Translations under genes and position numbers: made by a program
In this document: one piece after another, positions 40,749-52,229 of the stretch
How positions within the stretch are numbered: the first letter of the stretch is position 1
How the letters are laid out: every line of letters starts with the position of its first letter
Assembly (NCBI RefSeq): GCF_000410515.1
Contig: NC_021500.1
Span: 1,550,001 to 1,614,000 of the forward strand
Source: Enterobacter sp. R4-368
GTDB taxonomy: Bacteria; Pseudomonadota; Gammaproteobacteria; Enterobacterales; Enterobacteriaceae
Length of the DNA stretch: 64,000 bases
Reading direction: 5' to 3'
Notes under the pieces: generated by a model
The model's database searches: none
What the model was told of the DNA's origin: nothing
What the model saw: the letters and a program-made list of their open reading frames with translations, nothing else

Positions 40749-41450
40749 TCAGAGTTTGAGGATCTCTTTGACGAACGGAATGGTCAGCTTGCGCTGGGCG
40801 GTGATCGACGCGCGATCCAGCTCATCCAGCGTATCGAACAGCGTGCGCATTTCTCTGTCCAGCCGCTTTAACAAAAACCGCCCCACGTCTTCCGGCAGTT
40901 CAAACCCGCGGATCCGAGCCCGCAGTTGTAAGGCTTGTAATTTGTCTTCGTCGGAGAGCGGTTGCAGCTTGTAGATTTGCCCCCAGTCCAGCCTTGAGGC
41001 CAGATCCGGCAACCCCAGATTGAGCTGGCGCGGCGGTCTGTCGCCGGTTATCAGCAAGCGGGTTTTGCCCTGTTCCAGAATGCGATTGTAGAGGTTGAAA
41101 ATCGCCATCTCCCACGGCTCGTCACCGGCCACGCATTCGATATTGTCGATACACACCAGCGAGAGTTGCTCCATCCCATCCAGCACTTCCGGTACAAACC
41201 AGGTGCGCTTATCGAGCGGCACATAGCCTACGGCATCGCCGCGCTGGGAGAGTTCGGCACACGCGGCATGCAGCAAATGGCTGCGGCCCGCGCCTTCACG
41301 TGACCAGAAATAGATGTATCCGCTGTGCGCCTGGCGCAGAACGTTTTGCAGTGCCGCCAGTAAAGAGGGGTTATCACCCGGCCAGAAACTCGCAAAGGTT
41401 TCATCATCGGGTAAGTACAATGGCAGGGAGAGCTGTGCCGGCGTGTTCAG
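40749..41450 (-). CDS. hda: DnaA regulator Hda (CTG start)
   Basis: AAA+ protein that, with the DNA-loaded sliding clamp, stimulates ATP hydrolysis by DnaA and prevents over-initiation. A normal ATG/GTG/TTG start would begin inside the protein, at 41420. CTG 41450 gives 233 residues starting (M)[18 protein letters not shown]. This contains the clamp-binding motif QLSLPL and equals E. coli Hda, which is known to use CTG. GAGG lies five bases before it. Walker A is [11 protein letters not shown], Walker B LVCIDNIE, and DLASRLDWG is the sensor region. It lies 99 bases after uraA. Confidence 0.93.
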   Translation of the reverse strand: MNTPAQLSLPLYLPDDETFASFWPGDNPSLLAALQNVLRQAHSGYIYFWSREGAGRSHLLHAACAELSQRGDAVGYVPLDKRTWFVPEVLDGMEQLSLVCIDNIECVAGDEPWEMAIFNLYNRILEQGKTRLLITGDRPPRQLNLGLPDLASRLDWGQIYKLQPLSDEDKLQALQLRARIRGFELPEDVGRFLLKRLDREMRTLFDTLDELDRASITAQRKLTIPFVKEILKL

Positions 41451-41510
41451 AGGTACCTCAACAAGGCTTACAAAAAACGCAGTGAGTCTATCACAAAATG
41501 TTGCAAGGTT

Positions 41511-41535
41511 TGAACCGGGCGCGAGGCCCGGTTCA
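41511..41535 (-). terminator. Hairpin between uraA and hda
   Basis: TGAACCGGGC at 41511-41520 pairs with GCCCGGTTCA at 41526-41535, 14 bases after the uraA stop. There is no clear T-run on the minus strand, so it may only reduce read-through or protect the upp-uraA transcript. Confidence 0.5.
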
Positions 41536-41549
41536 ATTCTGCACGATGT

Positions 41550-42839
41550 TTACGACTTCGCGACATCATCTTCTGGCGCGTCCAGCACCACTTCTTCCGG
41601 GCGCAGTACGCTAATCAGTTTAAAGATCAGGCTCAGACCCACACCGACGATCGTCGCCAGCGCCATGCCTTTCAATTCAGCCGCGCCAATGTGCACTTTC
41701 GCGCCGCTAACGCCGATGATCAGGATAACGGAGGTGAGGATCAGGTTTTGCGCTTTGCTGTAATCCACTTTCGATTCGATCAGCACGCGGATACCGGAAG
41801 CGCCGATTACCCCATACAGCAGCAGAGAAACACCGCCCATTACCGGCACCGGGATAATCTGGATAGCCGCCGCCAGTTTACCGACGCAGGAGAGCAGAAT
41901 GGCGAAAATCGCCGCGCCGCCAATCACCCAGGTGCTGTAGACGCGGGTAATCGCCATCACGCCGATGTTCTCACCGTAGGTGGTGTTCGGCGTAGAGCCG
42001 AAGAAACCGGAGATGATGGTTGAAAGGCCGTTGGCGAACATGGAGCGGTGCAAACCCGGATCGCGGATCAGATCTTTTTTGACGATATTCGCCGTCACCA
42101 CCAGGTGACCGACGTGCTCGGCAATCACCACCAGCGCCGCAGGCAGAATGGTGAAAATGGCAAACCACTCAAAACGCGGCGTGTAAAACGTTGGCAGCGC
42201 GAACCAGTGCGCCTGAGCAATCGGCGTGGTATCGACAACGCCCATCGCGAAGGAGAGCGCATAACCCGCCAGCACGCCAATCAGGATCGGGATAATCGCC
42301 AGAAAGCCGCGGAACAGCACCGAGCCAAACACCGTCACGCCCAGCGTCACTAGCGAGATAATCACGGTTTTGGAATCCGCAGACTGCCCTTCCGCAGGCA
42401 GCAGACCGGCCATGTTCGCCGCCACACCCGCCAGTTCCAGACCGATGACGGCAACGATTGCGCCCATCGCCGCAGGCGGGAACATCACATCCAGCCAGCC
42501 GGTGCCCGCTTTTTTCACAATGAACGAGACGATGCAGAACAGCACGCCGCACATAATGAACCCGCCGAGCGCCACTTCGTAGCCCAGCGGCAGCAACAGT
42601 AGTACCGGGGAGATAAACGCAAAGCTGGAGCCTAAATAGGCCGGAATTTTCCCTTTACAGATAAAGATATACAGCAGCGTTCCGACACCATTGAACAGCA
42701 GCACGGTGGCCGGGTTAATGTGGAACAGGATTGGCACCAGCACGGTTGCGCCGAACATGGCGAACAGATGCTGTAAACTAAGCGGGATCGTCTGCAAAAG
42801 CGGCGGTCTTTCACTTACCCCGATAGCACGGCGCGTCAT
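41550..42839 (-). CDS. uraA: Uracil:proton symporter UraA
   Basis: Inner-membrane uracil permease of the NCS2 family, 429 residues and about 14 helices. AEHVGHLVVTANIV carries the uracil-binding glutamate, and GSTPNTTYGENIGVMAITR the second glutamate and the family signature. It lies downstream of upp, which turns the imported uracil into UMP. A terminator-like hairpin stands between them, so uraA depends on read-through. The sequence is nearly that of E. coli UraA. Confidence 0.95.
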   Translation of the reverse strand: MTRRAIGVSERPPLLQTIPLSLQHLFAMFGATVLVPILFHINPATVLLFNGVGTLLYIFICKGKIPAYLGSSFAFISPVLLLLPLGYEVALGGFIMCGVLFCIVSFIVKKAGTGWLDVMFPPAAMGAIVAVIGLELAGVAANMAGLLPAEGQSADSKTVIISLVTLGVTVFGSVLFRGFLAIIPILIGVLAGYALSFAMGVVDTTPIAQAHWFALPTFYTPRFEWFAIFTILPAALVVIAEHVGHLVVTANIVKKDLIRDPGLHRSMFANGLSTIISGFFGSTPNTTYGENIGVMAITRVYSTWVIGGAAIFAILLSCVGKLAAAIQIIPVPVMGGVSLLLYGVIGASGIRVLIESKVDYSKAQNLILTSVILIIGVSGAKVHIGAAELKGMALATIVGVGLSLIFKLISVLRPEEVVLDAPEDDVAKS

Positions 42840-42904
42840 AGTGTTTTCCTCTGAGTGTTGTTGTTGTCCACCCGTCCAAAACGGCGGGCAGTGTTATGAA
42901 TTCC

Positions 42905-42933
42905 AAAAAAAAGCCGACTATCAAAGTCGGCTT
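42905..42933 (-). terminator. Terminator/attenuator between upp and uraA
   Basis: AAGCCGACT at 42911-42919 pairs with AGTCGGCTT at 42925-42933, and eight A (42905-42912) supply the T-run on the minus strand. It lies 16 bases after the upp stop and 65 bases before the uraA start, so some transcripts must pass it to express uraA. Confidence 0.8.
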
Positions 42934-42948
42934 TCGATTTCTTATCAG

Positions 42949-43575
42949 TTACTTCGTACCAAAGATTTTGTCGCCGGCGTCGCCGAGGCCCGGAATAATG
43001 TATCCGTGCTCATTCAGCCCCTGGTCAATCGACGCGGTGTACAGCTCAACATCCGGGTGCGCTTTTTCCAGCGCCGCCAGCCCTTCCGGCGCGGCAACCA
43101 GCACCAGCACTTTAATACTGTGGCAACCGGCATTTTTCAGCAGGTCGATGGTAGCGATCATCGAACCACCGGTCGCCAGCATCGGGTCAACAACCAGCGC
43201 CATGCGCTCGTCGATGTTCGATACCAGTTTCTGGAAGTACGGTACCGGCTCCAGCGTCTCTTCATTACGGTAGATACCCACTACGCTGATGCGCGCGCTC
43301 GGTACGTGCTCCAGCACGCCTTCCATCATGCCCAGACCTGCGCGCAGGATCGGCACGACGGTGATTTTCTTACCTTTAATTTGATCAACCTGTACCGGGC
43401 CATTCCAGCCTTCGATGGTCACTTTTTCCGTTTCCAGATCGGCCGTTGCTTCATAGGTCAGCAGGCTGCCCACTTCTGAGGCGAGTTCACGAAAGCGTTT
43501 GGTGCTGATGTCGTTCTCTCGCATCAGGCCCAGCTTGTGTTTGACGAGTGGGTGTTTTACTTCCACGACCTTCAT
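42949..43575 (-). CDS. upp: Uracil phosphoribosyltransferase
   Basis: Salvage enzyme that makes UMP from uracil and PRPP. With ATG 43575 it has 208 residues beginning [16 protein letters not shown], as in E. coli. The PRPP-binding loop is [18 protein letters not shown] and the uracil-binding part is [18 protein letters not shown] at the C-terminus. AAAGGAG lies before the start. It heads the upp-uraA unit, is expressed from a promoter with a T8 start region, and is divergent from purM. Confidence 0.96.
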   Translation of the reverse strand: MKVVEVKHPLVKHKLGLMRENDISTKRFRELASEVGSLLTYEATADLETEKVTIEGWNGPVQVDQIKGKKITVVPILRAGLGMMEGVLEHVPSARISVVGIYRNEETLEPVPYFQKLVSNIDERMALVVDPMLATGGSMIATIDLLKNAGCHSIKVLVLVAAPEGLAALEKAHPDVELYTASIDQGLNEHGYIIPGLGDAGDKIFGTK

Positions 43576-43608
43576 ACTCTTCTCCTTTCCCCTGACAGGT
43601 GGCAGCCA

Positions 43609-43630
43609 CAAAAAAAATCGCCGGATTATA
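43609..43630 (-). promoter_or_regulatory. upp promoter with T8 initial-transcribed tract
   Basis: On the minus strand a perfect -10 TATAAT (43625-43630) is followed by CCGGC and then GATTTTTTTTG (43619 to 43609). In E. coli upp this same start sequence is known to cause UTP-dependent repetitive U addition, which lowers expression when UTP is high. The arrangement here is the same. The -35 region is weak. Confidence 0.8.
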
Positions 43631-43663
43631 CCGCTTTTTCTCCGTTGCGCTACAGGAAGGCGC

Positions 43664-43677
43664 TTGATCGCGATCAA
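43664..43677. promoter_or_regulatory. Perfect FNR-type palindrome between upp and purM
   Basis: TTGATCGCGATCAA is an exact match to the FNR consensus TTGAT-N4-ATCAA. Its centre is about 52 bases upstream of the upp start point and about 96 bases upstream of the purM start. Neither distance is a classical activator position, so binding is possible but its effect is unclear. Confidence 0.45.
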
Positions 43678-43722
43678 TCAGACTGGAAAAGAGTATATCG
43701 CAAGAATCCGCCGCGCCCTTAA

Positions 43723-45485
<1,763 letters not shown>

Positions 45486-45509
45486 TTACTGCAATTTATC
45501 GCTTTTCAC

Positions 45510-45535
45510 CCTGCCCGCCGCGGCAGGTTTTCTTT
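45510..45535 (+). terminator. Terminator of purMN
   Basis: CCTGCC at 45510-45515 pairs with GGCAGG at 45522-45527, with a GC-rich loop, followed by TTTTCTTT. It lies 24 bases after the purN stop. Confidence 0.75.
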
Positions 45536-45762
45536 CCTCTTCCCCTGCTAAAAGAAAAAGTTACTTTATTTCCATCACTTTAGATGCGAAAAACGGATTA
45601 CTGTCATACTTTTTTGGCACAGTTGGACATCTGACGGCAAAGCTCGCCATAATAAGTTGTGTCATACGAAGGGACGCCAGCAACGTTCACCTGTCAGTCA
45701 GGGCACCGCGAGAGCGAGAAGGATTTGCCGTGTCCCGAGCAAGAACCGGAGTGTAAACAGGA

Positions 45763-47823
45763 ATGGGTCAGGAAAAGTTATATCTCGAAAAAGAACTAAG
45801 CTGGTTGTGCTTCAATGAACGTGTTCTCCAGGAAGCCGCCGACAAAAGTAACCCGCTTATCGAACGCATGCGTTTTTTGGGGATCTATTCCAACAACCTC
45901 GACGAATTTTATAAAGTCCGTTTTGCTGAACTGAAACGCCGCTTAATCATTAGCGAAGAGCAAGGCGTTACCACGAATTCCCGCCATCTGCTGGGCAAGA
46001 TCCAGTCTCGCGTACTGAAAGCCGATCAGGAGTTCGACAGTCTGTACAACGACCTGCTGCTGGAGATGGCGCGTAATCAAATTTTCCTGATTAACGAACG
46101 TCAGCTTTCGCAAAACCAGCAGAGCTGGCTGCGCAATTACTTCAAACAATATTTGCGCCAGCACATTACCCCGACGCTGATTAACCGCGAAACCAACCTG
46201 GTACGCTTCTTAAAAGATGATTACACCTACCTGGCGGTAGAGATTATTCGCGGCGACGAAATCCGCTACGCGCTGCTGGAGATCCCGTCAGATAAAGTGC
46301 CGCGCTTTGTTAACCTGCCGCCGGAAACGCCGCGCCGTCGCAAGCCGATGATCCTGCTGGATAACATTCTGCGTTACTGCCTGGATGATATCTTTAAAGG
46401 CTTCTTCGATTATGACGCGCTGAACGCCTACTCGATGAAAATGACCCGTGACGCCGAATATGACCTGGTGCACGAAATGGAGTCGAGCCTGATGGAGCTG
46501 ATGTCCTCCAGCCTGAAACAGCGTCTGACCGCCGAGCCGGTACGATTTGTTTATCAGCGCGATATGCCCGATGCCATGGTCGAGATGCTGCGTGAAAAGC
46601 TGACTATCTCCCGTTATGACTCCATTATTCCCGGCGGGCGTTATCACAACTTCAAAGACTTTATTGGTTTTCCGAATGTCGGCAAAGCCAACCTCGTCAA
46701 CAAACCGATGCCGCGTCTGCGCCACATTGGGTTTGATAAGTTCCGCAACGGTTTTGACGCCATTCGCGAACGCGATGTGCTGCTCTATTATCCGTACCAC
46801 ACCTTTGAACACGTGCTGGAGCTGCTGCGCCAGGCGTCGTTCGACCCGAGCGTGCTGGCGATCAAAATCAACATTTACCGCGTGGCGAAAGATTCGCGCA
46901 TTATCGATTCGATGATCCACGCCGCGCATAACGGTAAAAAAGTCACCGTGGTGGTGGAGTTGCAGGCGCGTTTCGACGAGGAAGCCAACATCCATTGGGC
47001 GAAGCGGCTGACGGAAGCGGGCGTGCAGGTGATCTTCTCGGCGCCGGGCTTAAAAATTCACGCCAAACTGTTCCTCATTTCCCGTATGGAAGGGGAAGAG
47101 ATCGTGCGCTATGCGCACATCGGTACCGGCAACTTTAACGAAAAAACCGCGCGGCTTTATACGGACTATTCACTGATCACGGCCGATGCGCGCATCACCA
47201 ATGAGGTGCGCCGGGTATTCAACTTTATTGAAAACCCCTACCGTCCGGTGAGCTTCGATTATTTGCTGGTGTCGCCGCAGAACTCGCGCCGCCTGTTGTA
47301 CGATATGATCGACACGGAGATTGCTAACGCGCAGGAAGGTAAACCTTCCGGCATTACGCTGAAGCTGAATAACCTTGTCGATAAAGGGCTGGTGGACAGG
47401 CTGTATACCGCCTCCAGTTCCGGCGTGCCGGTGAACCTGCTGGTGCGCGGCATGTGTTCACTTATTCCGCAACTGGAAGGCATCAGCGAAAATATTCGTG
47501 TCACCAGTATCGTTGATCGTTATCTTGAGCACGATCGCATCTATATTTTTGAGAACGGCGGCGATAAACGCGTTTATCTCTCCTCCGCAGACTGGATGAC
47601 ACGTAACATCGATTACCGTATCGAAGTGGCCGCACCGCTGCTCGATCCGCGCCTTAAACAGCGCGTTCTGGATATCATTGATTTGCTTTTAAGTGATACC
47701 GTGAAAGCCAGGTACATCGATAAAGAACTGAGTAATCGCTATGTGCCGCGCGGCAACCGTCGTAAAGTGCGCGCACAACTGGCGATTTACGACTACATCA
47801 AATCACTCGAACAGCCCGACTAA
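45763..47823 (+). CDS. ppk: Polyphosphate kinase 1
   Basis: Membrane-associated PPK1 that makes long inorganic polyphosphate chains from ATP. The 686 residues start [15 protein letters not shown] and have the order N domain, head domain, and two phospholipase-D-like C-terminal domains. [13 protein letters not shown] carries the phosphorylated histidine. [13 protein letters not shown] and [15 protein letters not shown] follow. GTAAACAGGAATG supplies a ribosome site. It is followed three bases later by ppx, which degrades the polymer. The 277-base upstream region contains CTGTCAT at 45601, which may be half of a Pho box. Confidence 0.96.
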   Translation: MGQEKLYLEKELSWLCFNERVLQEAADKSNPLIERMRFLGIYSNNLDEFYKVRFAELKRRLIISEEQGVTTNSRHLLGKIQSRVLKADQEFDSLYNDLLLEMARNQIFLINERQLSQNQQSWLRNYFKQYLRQHITPTLINRETNLVRFLKDDYTYLAVEIIRGDEIRYALLEIPSDKVPRFVNLPPETPRRRKPMILLDNILRYCLDDIFKGFFDYDALNAYSMKMTRDAEYDLVHEMESSLMELMSSSLKQRLTAEPVRFVYQRDMPDAMVEMLREKLTISRYDSIIPGGRYHNFKDFIGFPNVGKANLVNKPMPRLRHIGFDKFRNGFDAIRERDVLLYYPYHTFEHVLELLRQASFDPSVLAIKINIYRVAKDSRIIDSMIHAAHNGKKVTVVVELQARFDEEANIHWAKRLTEAGVQVIFSAPGLKIHAKLFLISRMEGEEIVRYAHIGTGNFNEKTARLYTDYSLITADARITNEVRRVFNFIENPYRPVSFDYLLVSPQNSRRLLYDMIDTEIANAQEGKPSGITLKLNNLVDKGLVDRLYTASSSGVPVNLLVRGMCSLIPQLEGISENIRVTSIVDRYLEHDRIYIFENGGDKRVYLSSADWMTRNIDYRIEVAAPLLDPRLKQRVLDIIDLLLSDTVKARYIDKELSNRYVPRGNRRKVRAQLAIYDYIKSLEQPD

Positions 47824-47826
47824 CCT

Positions 47827-49368
47827 ATGCCGATACAAGAAAAGACGCCACGACCGGAGGAATTTGCCGCGGTCGATCTGGGTTCAAACAGTTTCCATAT
47901 GGTCATTGCGCGTGTGGTCGACGGTGCAATGCAGATCATCGGCCGCCTGAAACAGCGCGTGCACCTGGCTGATGGTCTGGACAGCAATAACATGCTGAGC
48001 GAAGAGGCAATGGAGCGCGGGCTGGCTTGCCTGTCGCTGTTCGCCGAACGCTTGCAGGGCTTTGATCCAGCAAGCGTGTGCATTGTCGGTACGCACACGT
48101 TGCGCCAGGCACTGAACGCCACCGAATTTCTTAAACGCGCGGAAAAGGTTATCCCCTACCCGATTGAAATCATTCCGGGCAATGAAGAAGCACGCCTGAT
48201 TTTTATGGGCGTGGAACATACACAGCCGGAAAAAGGCCGCAAGCTGGTAATCGATATCGGCGGCGGTTCTACCGAATTGGTGATCGGTGAAGATTTCGAG
48301 CCGAAGCTGGTGGAAAGCCGACGTATGGGCTGCGTGAGCTTTGCGCAGATGTACTTTATGGGCGGCACGATTAACGGCGAAAACTTCCGCCGCGCGCGCA
48401 TGGCGGCAACACAAAAGCTGGAGTCGCTGGCGTGGCAGTTCCGCATTCAGGGCTGGAATGTCGCACTTGGCGCATCCGGTAGCATTAAAGCCGCCCACGA
48501 AGTGCTGATCGCCTCCGGCGAGAAAGATGGCTTTATCACCCCGGAACGGCTGGAGAAGCTGGTCGCCGAAGTGCTGAAGTACAAAAGTTTCAGCGAACTG
48601 AGCCTGCCAGGCCTTTCCGAAGAGCGTAAAGCGGTGTTTGTGCCGGGGCTGGCTATTCTTTGCGGCGTGTTCGATGCGCTGGCGATCCGCGAGCTGCGCC
48701 TTTCCGACGGCGCACTGCGTGAAGGCGTGCTGTATGAGATGGAAGGTCGTTTCCGCCACCAGGATATTCGCAGCCGCACCGCGCAGAGCCTCGCCAGCCA
48801 GTACAATATCGACCGCGAGCAGGCGCGTCGCGTGCTGGAAACCACCACCCAGATTTACGATCAGTGGCTGGAGCAAAACCCGAAGCTCGCTAACCCGCAA
48901 CTGGCGGCGTTGCTGAAATGGGCAGCGATGCTGCACGAAGTAGGGCTTAATATTAACCACAGCGGGATGCACCGCCATTCGGCGTACATTCTGCAAAACA
49001 GCGATCTGCCCGGTTTTAATCAGGAGCAACAGCTGATGATGGCGACGCTGGTGCGCTGCCACCGTAAGGCTATCAAGCTTGATGATTTGCCGCGCTTTAC
49101 GCTGTTTAAAAAGAAGCAGTATTTGCCGCTGGTGCAAATCTTACGGCTTGGCGTGCTGCTGAATAACCAGCGCCAGGCGACCACCACGCCGCCGACACTG
49201 CGCCTGACTACCGATGCTAATCACTGGACGCTCAGCTTCCCGTACGACTGGTTCAGCCAGAACGCGCTGGTGTTGCTGGATCTGGAAAAAGAGCAGGAAT
49301 ACTGGGAAGCCGTGACCGGCTGGCGACTGAAAATCGAAGAAGAGCACTCTCCGGAAGTGGCGGCCTGA
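47827..49368 (+). CDS. ppx: Exopolyphosphatase
   Basis: Exopolyphosphatase that releases phosphate from the ends of polyphosphate, 513 residues. The actin-like ATPase-fold motifs [17 protein letters not shown] and [15 protein letters not shown] are seen, and the C-terminal HD-like domain begins near [18 protein letters not shown]. It lies three bases after ppk, as in E. coli, forming the ppk-ppx operon. The next gene, yfgF, converges on it with 12 bases between them and no terminator between. Confidence 0.96.
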   Translation: MPIQEKTPRPEEFAAVDLGSNSFHMVIARVVDGAMQIIGRLKQRVHLADGLDSNNMLSEEAMERGLACLSLFAERLQGFDPASVCIVGTHTLRQALNATEFLKRAEKVIPYPIEIIPGNEEARLIFMGVEHTQPEKGRKLVIDIGGGSTELVIGEDFEPKLVESRRMGCVSFAQMYFMGGTINGENFRRARMAATQKLESLAWQFRIQGWNVALGASGSIKAAHEVLIASGEKDGFITPERLEKLVAEVLKYKSFSELSLPGLSEERKAVFVPGLAILCGVFDALAIRELRLSDGALREGVLYEMEGRFRHQDIRSRTAQSLASQYNIDREQARRVLETTTQIYDQWLEQNPKLANPQLAALLKWAAMLHEVGLNINHSGMHRHSAYILQNSDLPGFNQEQQLMMATLVRCHRKAIKLDDLPRFTLFKKKQYLPLVQILRLGVLLNNQRQATTTPPTLRLTTDANHWTLSFPYDWFSQNALVLLDLEKEQEYWEAVTGWRLKIEEEHSPEVAA

Positions 49369-49380
49369 GCCGCCCGTTCG

Positions 49381-51597
49381 CTACTCGTTAACCAGCGTCT
49401 CCAGCGGCGCTGGCTTACCAATCAGATACCCCTGTAAATAGTCGATACCCAGCGCGATTGCCGCGCTGCGTATCTCTTCGCTTTCCACATACTCTGCCAC
49501 CACCAGCATTTTTTTCATCCGTGCCAGATGGCAAATCGACGCCACAATCTGATAATCCAGGCTGTTCGAGACAATATTGCGGATAAAACTGCCATCGATT
49601 TTCAGGATGTCGGCATTAACGGTTTTCAGCCGCGCATAGCTGGCATAACCGGTGCCAAAATCATCGATCGCCACCCGGCACCCCATCTGTTGCAGTTGCC
49701 CCAGCGTCTGGTTGGCCTGCTGGAGATTGGTCATTGAGTTGCTTTCGGTGATCTCGAAGATCAACTGCCAGGCTTCGATGCGGTATTTGCGCAATAAACG
49801 CCGGACTTCCTGGGCAAACTGCGTGCGGCAAATTGAGGCCGGAGAGAGGTTAATGGAAAAACGCTGGGCGGGGAGTTTTTCGCGGTTTTGCGCCATAAAC
49901 ATCAACACATGTTCGATCACCCATAAATCGATGCGCGACGACAAGCCGAACTCATACGCGACAGGCAAAAACGCATCCGGGCTGATGTTTTCGCCGTTCT
50001 CTTCCCGCATGCGCAGCAGGATCTCGTAATAATCATCGCCGCGCACGCCATGAATTAACTGAGCCATCAGGATAAAGTGATTTTTTTCCAGCGCCAGTTG
50101 CAGGCGATTCATCATATCCACTTTGCTTTTCAGGCTGCGTTGCAGATTCGCCGCGCCCCGGTTTTGCAAATTTTCCGGGTGGTTGGTCGCCAGCGACAAA
50201 TCAGCGATGGTGCTCATTTCACCGAGTAGTAAATAGAGGTGCTTCACCGGTGAACGCACGTAGCAGTAACTTAACCCCACCTGCGGCTGCAGCGGCATAT
50301 CATCCCAGATAAAGCGGAACTGCTTGATGCGCGCGTCCAGTTCCTCAATGCGTGTCTGGTGCGACTGGGCATTCAGGCGGATCGCCAGATCGTGCCCGGA
50401 AAGTTGATACACGTTCTCTTCCGCCGACAGCAGCGGCCTGAGCCAATCCGCCATGCGCTGTTTATACTGAATGCGCAGCAGCACGCCATAGTTACGCCCC
50501 AGCAGTTCCAGCTCCGGCACGCGCAGAAAACAGAGCACCGACCACGGCGTATCCGCCATAGCCCGGCTCAACGCACGAAGATTGGGCATATTGGCAACCG
50601 GATCGATAAACGCCAGACGGCGGGCGCGATCATGCACCAGTCTCTGACGCGTCGCCATCATCGCCATGGCGAGAATGATGAAGGAAAAGACCAGGTAACT
50701 TGATGAGGCGATCGCCAGTTGCACGTCGTAAGCGGGAAACCACGGCAAATAACGGTAAAAAAAGTGAATAGAGATGACCAGCAGCGGTGTCCAGACCAGC
50801 GACATAAAACGATAGCCGTAGCGCATTGATCCCCACAGCATCACCGGTAACAGAAGTGAAAGCGTGTAGTTGGTGCTGAAAATGGAACTGTTTTTATTCA
50901 GCGGCATCAGTAACAGCAGCAAAATGCCAATCACCACCGCGAACCAGACCCCGATCTCAATGCGCGTAACTTTACGATCAAACTCGTGACGCATTTGCGA
51001 TAACCACGACATCGCGTAACGCGGATGGCGAATAACGCGGATCAACAAATAGCTAAACGGCACGCCGGTCATCGTCCCGACCAGTAATGCCTGGTAATTG
51101 ATGAGCATCGGCACATTCCACGCCAGCGCGCCGCCGTCGCTTATTGCCCGATCGTAAAGATTCAGCCAGACGCCCAGCTCAAGAATAATCAGATAAATCG
51201 ACGCCGGGCAGAGCACCTGCCAGAAAATACGCTGCGAAACCAGCAATGCCGTGCCATAAGCCACCCGGTGGCGGCGAGTGACAAAAATACGGTATCCCGC
51301 CCAGCTAAGTATTACAGGCAGCAGCAAATGCACGCCTTTACTGACCATTTCCAGCGGCGGTGCGGGCCAATAATGGCAAATCAGCGCCAGCACAATGCCC
51401 GGCAGCGCCGCCCAGCCATAAAACATCATCAGGGCGATCAGCAACGCCATCGGCAGATAATAGAGAATGACCGTCTGACCAGAAACGGTAGTAAATGTAT
51501 TAGCGAGGCTAAACAGTGGATACAAAATAACAGGCGTGATGAGCGGCAAAGCCCACCACTGATCTTTCAGGCGATGATATTTTTGAATAAGTGTCAT
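49381..51597 (-). CDS. yfgF: Cyclic-di-GMP phosphodiesterase YfgF (PdeF)
   Basis: Membrane-bound c-di-GMP phosphodiesterase of 738 residues. The N-terminal half is a MASE1-type sensor with about eight helices. A degenerate GGDEF region (LSGHDLAIRLNAQ) and an EAL domain follow. The EAL motif is written EILLRM, and the downstream IDDFGTGYASYARLKTVNADILKID carries the metal-binding Asp pair (part quoted: IDDFGTGYASYARLK). ATG 51597 (MTLIQKYHRLKDQWW) is chosen by similarity; the frame runs open to 51669. A promoter with an FNR site lies upstream, in line with the anaerobic role reported for E. coli YfgF. Confidence 0.92.
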   Translation of the reverse strand: MTLIQKYHRLKDQWWALPLITPVILYPLFSLANTFTTVSGQTVILYYLPMALLIALMMFYGWAALPGIVLALICHYWPAPPLEMVSKGVHLLLPVILSWAGYRIFVTRRHRVAYGTALLVSQRIFWQVLCPASIYLIILELGVWLNLYDRAISDGGALAWNVPMLINYQALLVGTMTGVPFSYLLIRVIRHPRYAMSWLSQMRHEFDRKVTRIEIGVWFAVVIGILLLLLMPLNKNSSIFSTNYTLSLLLPVMLWGSMRYGYRFMSLVWTPLLVISIHFFYRYLPWFPAYDVQLAIASSSYLVFSFIILAMAMMATRQRLVHDRARRLAFIDPVANMPNLRALSRAMADTPWSVLCFLRVPELELLGRNYGVLLRIQYKQRMADWLRPLLSAEENVYQLSGHDLAIRLNAQSHQTRIEELDARIKQFRFIWDDMPLQPQVGLSYCYVRSPVKHLYLLLGEMSTIADLSLATNHPENLQNRGAANLQRSLKSKVDMMNRLQLALEKNHFILMAQLIHGVRGDDYYEILLRMREENGENISPDAFLPVAYEFGLSSRIDLWVIEHVLMFMAQNREKLPAQRFSINLSPASICRTQFAQEVRRLLRKYRIEAWQLIFEITESNSMTNLQQANQTLGQLQQMGCRVAIDDFGTGYASYARLKTVNADILKIDGSFIRNIVSNSLDYQIVASICHLARMKKMLVVAEYVESEEIRSAAIALGIDYLQGYLIGKPAPLETLVNE

Positions 51598-51700
51598 AGA
51601 TGCTCGGTTACCCAACCCAGATCCTGGCGGGTGTTTCAGGCAGGTATCCGACCCGACTGTGCTGTACAACGGTGAAGTGCCAGTTTGTTAACAAACAGAA

Positions 51701-51741
51701 ATTCTAATTCCGGACAATATCTGTTAATTGATTTGCATCAA
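51701..51741 (-). promoter_or_regulatory. FNR-dependent class II promoter of yfgF
   Basis: TTGATTTGCATCAA at 51728-51741 is a perfect FNR palindrome. On the minus strand a -10 TAGAAT (plus 51701-51706) follows, which puts the centre of the FNR site about 41 bases before the expected start. That is the classic activator position. This 352-base gap between yfgF and yfgG (51598-51949) shows no gene; the rest is AT-rich and probably holds the yfgG promoter. Confidence 0.7.
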
Positions 51742-51949
51742 AAAAAGCGCGCCAGCCAGCTTTAATTACCGGCTTAATGCGCATTATCGTCCATTTTTCA
51801 TTGCTCACGTAAATATTTAATTTATCTTATATAATCCATGGTGATAATTTAATCATTGTGATTTTGCGCCAGGCTTAATTGACCTGACAAAAAGAGTGTG
51901 CATTAATGTCGCTGTCGCCCGTAAATCGGGTATTCCTAAAGGAAACATT

Positions 51950-52141
51950 GTGAGTCAGGCAACCAGTATGCGAAAACGACATCGATTTGACAGTCGCATG
52001 ACCCGTATCGTACTTCTTATCAGCTTTATCTTTTTCTTCGGCCGCTTCGTCTATTCCTCTATTGGCGCCTGGTACCACCATCAGGACAAAAGCCAGTCGC
52101 AACAAATCAGTCAGACTATCGACCCCACCGCACGACGCTAA
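51950..52141 (+). CDS. yfgG: Small membrane protein YfgG
   Basis: A 63-residue protein with one transmembrane helix (TRIVLLISFIFFFGRFVYSS) after a basic N-terminus (MRKRHRFDSR). It matches E. coli YfgG closely except in the C-terminal tail. GTG 51950 is used because AAAGGA lies seven bases before it and the protein then starts like the E. coli one; the frame is open to 51896. YfgG has been linked to nickel and cobalt tolerance in E. coli, a point I recall but cannot confirm. Divergent from yfgF. Confidence 0.88.
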   Translation: MSQATSMRKRHRFDSRMTRIVLLISFIFFFGRFVYSSIGAWYHHQDKSQSQQISQTIDPTARR

Positions 52142-52229
52142 AGTTTATCCGATTTTGCTTACACGCTTTACCGCGTGGGTTTGCGCTCGTCTGTGCAACG
52201 GTATTCGCCCCATTGCACAAACGCGTTGC

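Noticed and set aside
45601..45620. Pho box before ppk (CTGTCAT ... TTGGCAC)
   Set aside because: The first half is perfect, but the second lies 13 bases on instead of 11 and has mismatches. Left as a remark under ppk.
47884..49137. 417-codon open frame on the minus strand
   Set aside because: Antisense shadow of ppx, which is complete and conserved; long shadows are common in GC-rich third-position genes.
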